Part shown: one piece after another, positions 61,991 through 64,000 of the stretch | Layout: every line of letters begins with the position of its first letter | Numbering within the stretch: the stretch's first letter is position 1 | NCBI GenBank assembly: GCA_013397695.1 | Contig: VYZI01000005.1 | Coordinates: 4,847,980 to 4,911,979, forward strand | From: Centropus unirufus | Taxonomy: Eukaryota; Chordata; Aves; Cuculiformes; Centropidae | Direction of reading: 5' to 3' | Length of the DNA stretch: 64,000 bases | Position numbers and translations under genes: made by a program | Notes under the pieces: model-generated | What the model was told of the DNA's origin: nothing | Databases searched by the model: none | The model's input: only the letters and a program-made list of their open reading frames with translations

Positions 61991-64000
61991 ACAACAACAT
62001 GCCTGGCCTGAGTATGTTCAAAAAACCTGAGGTGCAATACTAAATACTAAATATCATAACTAGTATTTAAATAGCACTACTCAGAGGTAAAGCCATAGTC
62101 AGTTCCCATCAACATCTTCCAGTTCCTCCAATGATCTTACTTTCCATACATTTTCTCATAGCTGCAAGATTGATATAAAACAGAATATAAAGTCCTTTAT
62201 CCTTTACAACGCACTTTTAAAATACCCCAGACAGAAAAGTATGGAAAAGCTTGGCTAAAATACAAAAGAAATTACCTTAGCAGAGATTTTTCTCCTTGAC
62301 ATCCCAACAGCCCTCTAAATAACGCATTCAGGTTTAATTTTTTTTTTTAGCTATCTATATAAAGCAATCTTACTAATTTTATATAAACTCCAGGACATCA
62401 GGCTCACTGTTCTTCCCTGTCCCCTTACCTAGCTACTCCTACTCCTTCATGTTTGCAAAAAATGAAAGCAGAATATTGAGGATTACGAAGACTCGCATGA
62501 GCAGCCTAAGGACCAAAACATAGCGGGGGCATGGAATACAACTTCCATTGAATGCCAGGGGCTACACTCATCACTCCATTCCAGCGCGAATTTGATCTTG
62601 GATACACTCAGGAATTATTTTCACCATGGCATTAGGTCAGGTTAAGCCTTTTCCACCCCATGTCACAATCTCCAGCTCACATCAACAAGCTTTGCTATGC
62701 AGCGGGCTTCTCCCATATGAAACTATTCCTGTAAGACTCATTCTGGTGAAGTAACATTACAGAAACCAGTCCCACAAAGAGGCTTCATCTTCCTCACACT
62801 GAGAATTGACTGCAACATCGCTGTGTGCCTTGAGATTCCACCAGCCATACCATACAGACAGTACTTTCCTCGTCAGTTGTCAACTCAGGGGATGTACTGT
62901 GATGAGCCGTACGGCTTTTAGATACCTTCCTACTCAAGTTTCAGGTGGTTCTTCACTTGGGTGAGGTTTTTTGTGGTTTATGGGTTTTTAAGACTAATTT
63001 TTACTAATAATCTTTTTCTAGAAATTAAAAGGCACATTTACATCTGCAACGGATGCCTTGTAAAGGTGACAAACTTCTCTTAAGCTGACAGTCCAACACT
63101 GTGACAGTTGCCTTACTGGTCTCTCCCAACAATGTGACCAGTGTTAACTCATGATGGCAAGATGAGCGTCTTCTTGCAGGACTACGGAAGGGCAACCCCA
63201 TCCAGATATCAGTCCTGCCTGTGTGTGCCTGCGCCACTACTTCTTGCCTGAAGTGAAGATGCTTTGAGTTTAATAAGATATTGTGTAACTAACTCTGCTC
63301 ATTTTTCTTTATTCCTCCTCCAGAATATTTCCCTAACATTTTGTGATTTTTCTCATTGCAAACACATCAGACTCCTCAGGACTTTTGTTAAGTGTCCGTT
63401 TCCCACAGCTGTTCTCAGACTGGAGAGAGCTGAACGCTGTTGGTCTGGGGCACGCTGGCACACAACCCAAAAAACTTGTGAATGCCTCCAGTTTGGCCTC
63501 CCCTTACCATTTCTAAATGAGCTAACCAGTTATCTCCTGAAACAAAAATCTTTGCTGTTTTTTTTTTTCTTTTCTTTTAAATATAGAAGCACCTCCTCAT
63601 TAATGCAAGAGGGGAAGCCTGCACACCATTTGATCGTGGGAGTGAAAACATCTGCTCTGTGCCACATGGGGTAGTACAGTGGTAGGTAAATCAATCAGAC
63701 TTACAAAAGTAATGATCTTCTTGACCATGGTCTCGTCTGGTGCTAATGCACAGTTCGTGTATGCATAAAAGTCATCTTTTTTCATCTTCTGACCTCTTCA
63801 GCATTGTGATCAGCTCTCTAATTATTATTTTGCACTATGTATCTCAGCGTAAGAACAGAAGCCAAGTCACAGGTCATGGAAGCAACACCATTATTAACAT
63901 CGATGAAACTAAATCACTCCATCCCACACTCGTACTGGAAGCCCCATTAATAGGTGTAAAATACTGACATCTGTTTAGTAGGGCTGGAGATACCTACCCC
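61990..64000. other. unique non-coding sequence to window end
   Basis: No gene, interspersed repeat or RNA gene is recognised. A T-rich run at about 63559-63580 interrupts the plus-strand frame 63264-63674, which has no known product. Confidence 0.5.

Noticed and set aside
61630..62037. 135-codon minus-strand frame
   Set aside because: Unusually rich in Cys, Phe and Tyr without a fold or motif; it coincides with an AT-rich enhancer-like block, so chance openness is more likely.
1..64000. Bacterial or phage features such as CRISPR arrays, operons or insertion sequences
   Set aside because: The avian-type CR1 tails, tetranucleotide microsatellite, absence of tightly packed genes and absence of ribosome-binding sites before the frames all indicate vertebrate nuclear DNA.

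Overview
The window looks like a vertebrate nuclear genome, most probably a bird (a turtle or crocodilian is a weaker alternative). The main evidence is five short 3'-end fragments of CR1-type LINEs with the typical avian tail (attctatgattct-like) and the body words tggtttgggttggaa / ccttccaaccc. Overall repeat density is low, and no Alu, L1 or B-element sequence was seen. The DNA is AT-leaning and mostly unique, with isolated patches that are richer in CpG.

No protein-coding gene can be supported anywhere in the 64 kb. Open frames are short (longest about 154 codons), overlap one another on both strands, and resemble no family I recognise. No tRNA, rRNA, CRISPR array, full-length transposon or provirus was seen. 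The window is therefore either a gene desert or the inside of a very long intron; the sequence alone does not decide which.

Layout. 1-8.2 kb: unremarkable unique sequence. 8.2-10.5 kb: an AT-rich patch open on both strands, a conserved-element-like block, and a short minus-strand frame with coding-like texture. 12-15.2 kb: the richest region, with two CpG-dense clusters interleaved with blocks that look like conserved non-coding elements (CNEs) and an exact POU octamer. 16-20 kb: AT-rich unique sequence with one CR1 fragment. 20-21.1 kb: a 20-bp perfect palindrome, a second CR1 and a 21-bp tandem duplication. 21.9-31.6 kb: a series of CNE-like blocks (21.9, 24.3, 25.0, 25.5, 28.2 and 31.2 kb) and one GATA/GACA microsatellite. 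32-44 kb: mostly unique, with two plus-strand CR1 fragments and CNE-like blocks at 39.3 and 43.2 kb. 44-54 kb: further CNE-like blocks (44.2, 51.2, 53.2 kb), a CpG cluster at 47.7 kb, a possible spliced exon at 48.6 kb and a CR1 at 53.8 kb. 54-64 kb: unique sequence with candidate blocks at 56.2, 59.2 and 61.6 kb.

Many separate AT-rich, TAATTA/ATTA- and octamer-bearing blocks in a gene-free, repeat-poor interval is the pattern known from regulatory deserts around vertebrate developmental transcription-factor genes. That is an inference from sequence texture; no alignment was possible. I found no convincing new biological system here.
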